Assembly: GCF_027744825.2 (NCBI RefSeq)
Contig: NC_071338.1
Coordinates: 31,521,001 to 31,585,000 of the forward strand
From: Synchiropus splendidus
Taxonomy: Eukaryota > Chordata > Actinopteri > Syngnathiformes > Callionymidae
Reading direction: 5' to 3'
Length of the DNA stretch: 64,000 nt
Shown here: in pieces, positions 59,946 through 64,000 of the stretch
Position numbering within the stretch: position 1 is the first letter of the stretch
How the letters are laid out: every line of letters starts with the position of its first letter
Made by a program: the position numbers and the translations under genes
Notes under the pieces: generated by a model
The model's database searches: none
What the model was told of the DNA's origin: nothing
The model's input: only the letters and a program-made list of their open reading frames with translations

Positions 59946-60530
59946 AAAGGGTGGATTGCTCTCTCCGTGTAAGGAATGAGTCCTTGCCTCAAGTGCAGAA
60001 GCTTAAGTATCTTGGGATCTTGTTCTCGAGTGGAGGGGTGAGGGAGTTGGAGACTGGTGGGTGAATCGGCGCAGCAGGGGCGGCATTGCAGTCACTCTAC
60101 CACACTGTTGTGTGTAAGAGAGAGCTGAGCCAAAAGGCAAAGCTCTCTATTTACCAGTCAGTCTTCATCCTGACCCTCACCTATGGTCAGCGGGTGAAAT
60201 GGGTTTCTCCGACAGGTGGCAGGCGTCTCCCTTAGAGACAGTGTGAGGAGTTATGTCACTTGGAAGATACTTGGAGTAGAGCTGCTGCTTCTCCATGTTG
60301 AAAGGAGTCAGTTGAGATGGTTTGGGCGTCTCATGAGGACGCCCCCTGCAGGCCTCTCTTTGGTGGTGCTTCAGGAGACCGAGAGGTCGACCCAGGACCA
60401 GGTGGAGGGATGAGATCTCTTCACTGGAACATCTCAGGATCCCCCATTCATAGTTGGTGGATGTTGCCTAGGAGAAGAATGTTTGGAGCTCCCTGTTGAA
60501 GCTGCTGCCCCCGCGACCCGCGATGGATGG
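59941..60530 (+). mobile_element. LINE 3' end with reverse-transcriptase C-terminal coding remnant, + strand
   Basis: The sequence runs through SQKAKLSIYQSVFI, SLRDSVRSYVTW, ERSQLRWFGRLMR and a 3' terminus gctgctgcccccgcgacc plus gatggatgg. The frame is shifted and partly deleted around 60190. It is 5'-truncated, as is usual for LINE copies, and directly follows the minisatellite-associated unit at 59.8-59.94 kb. Confidence 0.75.
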
Positions 60531-60957
60531 CTGGACTCTGTCGACCAAAGCTTGTCACTTCTGACAACCTCAGATGGTCAGACGCTCCTTTTTGCCGTCC
60601 TGGGACTGAACTCTGTGGGAAGAGAACGTGTGGGTTTACTTTCATGTCTCATCGCCACTTGTTCCTCTCTGTCTCCAAGGACTCGAGTAGGTGATCGTGG
60701 TCAAATCCCATCCTGATTTACAGTGCTGCCTCACGCAGCCCTGAGAACCTTGAATTGCATTCAGTCACACTGGGATTTCATCAGGAGTGGTCTTGGAGTT
60801 GCGCCCTCAGTAGGCGGCCGGCTGCTCTGCTGTGTTGAGTCGATAATAAAATTCTCTCTGCGTCCCACCTGGTTCTTAATCAGATGCTCTTTACACAGCC
60901 AGAGACCACGGAGAGATAAAGTCCACAACATTATCCCCGTTCCAACTAGATGTTGTG

Positions 60958-61121
60958 ATTTATTCTCTTCCTTTATCTTATTATTCGTATTATTCTTATT
61001 ATTATTCATATTATTCTTATTATTATGATTATTATCTTATTATTATTATGATTATTATTATTGTTGTTGTTGTTGTCAATATACATATATTTCATTATAT
61101 AAAATACATTTTATTTCTTTA

Positions 61122-61154
<33 letters not shown>

Positions 61155-61182
61155 TACTACTACTACTAATAATAATAATAAT
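60958..61182 (+). repeat. (TTA/ATT)n-rich trinucleotide region
   Basis: Long imperfect TTATTC/ATT runs with short GTT and CTA blocks and a final AAT run, followed by poly-A at 61241-61260. Simple sequence only. Confidence 0.85.
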
Positions 61183-62597
61183 GTATCCATTTTTGTCATT
61201 TTCCTTTTTGTTGACTGCATATGATCGATGGTACAAACATTTGAAAAAAAAAAAAAAAAACAACTTTAAAATATATTTTTTATTTTTTATTTTTTAAAAA
61301 TATTTTTAAAATCATCGTTATTCGAAGGAACAACACATTTCTACAACATTTTGTGGTGATGCTAATGATGTCTAAGGTTTGACCATACTTTGCCAGCACT
61401 TGCTGATGCTGTGCTCAGTTGAACGAAACCAGAACAACCAAGGGACGCAACATTGTTCAGGATTTTGCAATAGATGTTCACCAAGGCTTGTTACACTGAT
61501 ACAGTGACTGCACTGTGATGCTTCATGTGCCGTAAACAGAGCACACATCTGGAAATAACTACCACCAATGAGATCATATTTTTCGAATGTTTAGAATTGT
61601 ACCAACAATTGTGACTTATCATAACCGCCACACTGCTCTGCTTCTATGACCGTTCTCATGCGCACTTATTTTAGCGACAGTGAACGGTAACTTAAAATAA
61701 CTGAAATAGCTCAGCAGGTTTCATCTCTCTTCCACTTTCCTCTTTGTTGCTTCCCTCCAGATAACAAGAGCCAAACTCCTTTGAATAGCTTACGGTGTCT
61801 TTTACAGGCCATTATTTTACAGCTCCTCTCACAGTTTGGGATCTTTGCTGCGTCGGCGCTATTTCCAAAGGCCGCCGCCGCTTCTGTGTTGTCGTACAAA
61901 CAGCTCTAAACCCAATGCACCGAGCAGCCGCTCGGTAATGTGTCCATCTCCTGAGACCGATGTCCGAGCCGGTGAGATGGATGCGCCGGCGGAGAATGGC
62001 TCATTACACATTAGCGGTAAATGAAGCTTCTGTATGTGCTGGTGTTCACTGAGGTACGTGCACTGGCTGTGTGGGTGTGTCGGCTGCGATTTGTGAGCGC
62101 ATCCTCGCCCCCTCCCCAAAGGCTCGCTGCTAAATTAGGATGCGTATTATTTAAAGAAGCCCCGGGCTGGGTTACAGACAGATTTTATTTGTCTAGTGAG
62201 TGTGGATTTTTATGCTGCCCGGTGAGCACTCTGTTCTCCAGCCAGAGAGGAAGCACGCGAGCGGCTCCATGCAGTCGGGGCGCGACTAAAGCTCCATCTA
62301 GTCCATTTACCAGGGGAGATGAGTTTGAAAAATGTCCTCCCTTGGGATGTTCCAAGGAACGTCTCGTATTAAGAAGTGGACTGCTAATGTTTACAAAGAG
62401 ATGGACCGAGCTGATACAGTGATTTCGCCGTGTTATACAGACAGTTGTTGCTTGCATCCAGTGTGTTGAAGCAGCTTTCTCGATATAGTGTAGAAGAGTA
62501 GAAGAGAGTACCTGCTTCAGTCACCTGTCACACTCTTGTGAGGGAATACAACAGGGGTCACCAACATGGTGGCCACTGGCCTTTAAGAAAAAAAATA

Positions 62598-62625
62598 TTA
62601 TTATTATTATTATTATTATCAGGTA
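62598..62625 (+). repeat. (TTA)n microsatellite
   Basis: About eight ATT units. Short. Confidence 0.85.
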
Positions 62626-63009
62626 ATAACCATCTTATTATGTTGGATTTTTTTTTCTTTTTTTGTGAGAATAATTCATCATGAAAACCTAGCAATGAGA
62701 CAGGTATTTGGGAGGAATATCATTGATCATTCATTGTATATCATGATTTCAGAAGCGTATACTGAACCCATGGTAGCTCTTCAGGTCACTCTGTGCCCAG
62801 CTCGCGGTTGCGAAAAGGTTGGTGACGACCTGTACAGTGTACAGTCATTCCAGAACCAGGCTTGAGGTGTAAGAGCTCACGGTGTCCCGGGTCTGCCCTG
62901 AGGCCTCCTCCAAGTGGTCGGCACCGCCTTGCATGGGACCAGTGCCATTTCTGCCGAGGCTCGATTCTTAAACCGAGATCACACGAAGATGGATGGATTA
63001 ATGAATAAA

Positions 63010-63085
63010 AATGGCCGTTCAAATCCAAATATTTTAGAGCAGACTGGGTCATCTACTGGACACTGTTTCTTGAAGCCTCATGGGC
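63010..63085. mobile_element. palindromic MITE right-half fragment
   Basis: ttcaaatccaaatattttag then gagcagactgggtcatctac and actgtttcttgaagcctcat. The left half is missing. Confidence 0.45.
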
Positions 63086-64000
63086 CCAAAAATACACTTT
63101 CCAACCTTGTTTTGCAGTTGGCACACTGTGGGCATTGAAAGGGAGCATTTGGTTTGTTCTTTATTTGATCACTTTTCATCACCTGCGTTTTATTTTTAAA
63201 CAAGTCTGGTCCCACTTTGCTTTTCATCACCATCAGTCACGTGGTGATCACTCGCTCCTTGACTAGTTTGGGATACCAACCATGTAGCCATTGAACTACC
63301 TCAGCACAGAGAACAAAGACACTACGGAGGATGCTGATGCTGTATGGTTTTACACTGCAAAACAACACACGAAAACACGTGAATAAAACTAAAATAGAAT
63401 GTACAGAGTGGAATGAGAAAATGCATTGACTAGATTTACACCATTAAAACATGTAGAGACTTAAAAACAAGTCTAAAAACCATGAAGGTAAAATCACTGA
63501 AAAGAACAGCTTGGTGCTTAGATGAAAGCTAAAACTGAGATGAAGGCATGAACATAGATGCACATACGAATCCAGAAAATTCTCTTTCTTCATCTGCACT
63601 CATCTACATTTCAATCTCATTCTCCATTATTGCCACACTGGACAAGACCAGGAGACACTTGAAGTCAATCCCAGCCAAGGGTGGACCATCTGAGAACCAT
63701 GGTCTCTGAATAAGGAAACCTGCCACTGTGGTTGTGTTCTAGTGGGTTCAGTATCTACACAACTTAAAGTATGCATTACCTTGTAATTACTAAGCATCTA
63801 GAAATGACTAAAAAAAAACACACATTTTCACTTCAAGATACGTCTCTGCCACCCTGTCTTCAAGCTGTTTCAACCCTGTATTACTCATGATGTCGGTGCT
63901 TTCCCGGGTCTGTTGACTCACACAAGTGGGCCTGGCACTTGACACGGCCATGTGGAGGCCCCATGCTGCTGGGAGGCCCTGTGTAGTGCGACTCAGCTCT

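Larger units (their letters stand above)
50345..64000 (+). other. presumed intron 1 of the 50.3-kb gene
   Basis: No exon with recognisable protein content was found. Contents: a fish-type repeat tail (51.19-51.50 kb), old DNA-transposon fragments (53.4 and 54.9 kb), GGAT minisatellites (56.85-57.42 and 58.56-59.77 kb), a LINE 3' end (59.94-60.53 kb), ATT/TTA microsatellites (61 and 62.6 kb) and GC-rich low-repeat patches (55.43-55.66, 57.66-58.0, 61.78-62.40 kb). Assignment as intron rests only on the donor at 50345. Confidence 0.4.

Overview
This window is nuclear DNA from a vertebrate, almost certainly a ray-finned (teleost, probably percomorph) fish. Three things point that way. The protein-coding sequence is split into short exons with canonical GT/AG junctions. 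The recognisable exons encode vertebrate lysyl oxidase-like 1 and SCAMP5. The rest is dense in repeats typical of fish genomes: LINE 3' ends with GGAT-type tails, palindromic MITEs, TA-flanked mariner-like elements and long tetranucleotide arrays. No bacterial-type operon, CRISPR array, rRNA or intact tRNA was seen.

Layout. (1) 1-12.7 kb: 3' part of loxl1 on the + strand. Five exons encode nearly the whole copper amine-oxidase catalytic domain. Exon 1 (propeptide) lies to the left of the window. (2) 12.7-36.4 kb: a repeat-rich stretch with no gene I can support. It holds two LTR-like repeats, a nested DNA transposon, two mariner-like elements, a LINE fragment and many palindromic MITEs. One weak exon candidate lies on the - strand at 34.3-34.5 kb. 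(3) 36.46-42.07 kb: a complete scamp5 gene on the - strand with six coding exons, a probable noncoding first exon, and a CCAAT-rich putative promoter at 42.25-42.34 kb. (4) 42.4-49.5 kb: intergenic, with a 645-bp CTAT/CTGT array and a dense MITE cluster. (5) 49.6-50.34 kb: GC-rich 5' leader and first coding exon (signal peptide, phase-1 splice donor) of an unidentified secreted or membrane protein on the + strand. (6) 50.34-64 kb: presumably the first intron of that gene. It holds two related GGAT minisatellite arrays, a LINE 3' end, and several low-repeat GC-rich patches that could be conserved noncoding elements.

The genes do not form a pathway. LOXL1 is an extracellular elastin/collagen cross-linking enzyme and SCAMP5 is a neuronal secretory-vesicle membrane protein. 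In human both map to 15q24, so the window looks like a fish block of that conserved region. loxl1 and scamp5 are convergent, and scamp5 and the third gene are divergent.

I did not find a convincing novel biological system. The most interesting material is repeat biology: a high-copy palindromic MITE, a transposon nested inside it, three mariner-like elements whose cores are far better conserved than their ends, and a duplicated minisatellite-containing unit. The short-ORF leader of the third gene is also worth a look. All identifications come from reading the sequence and from general knowledge of the families; no database search was run.
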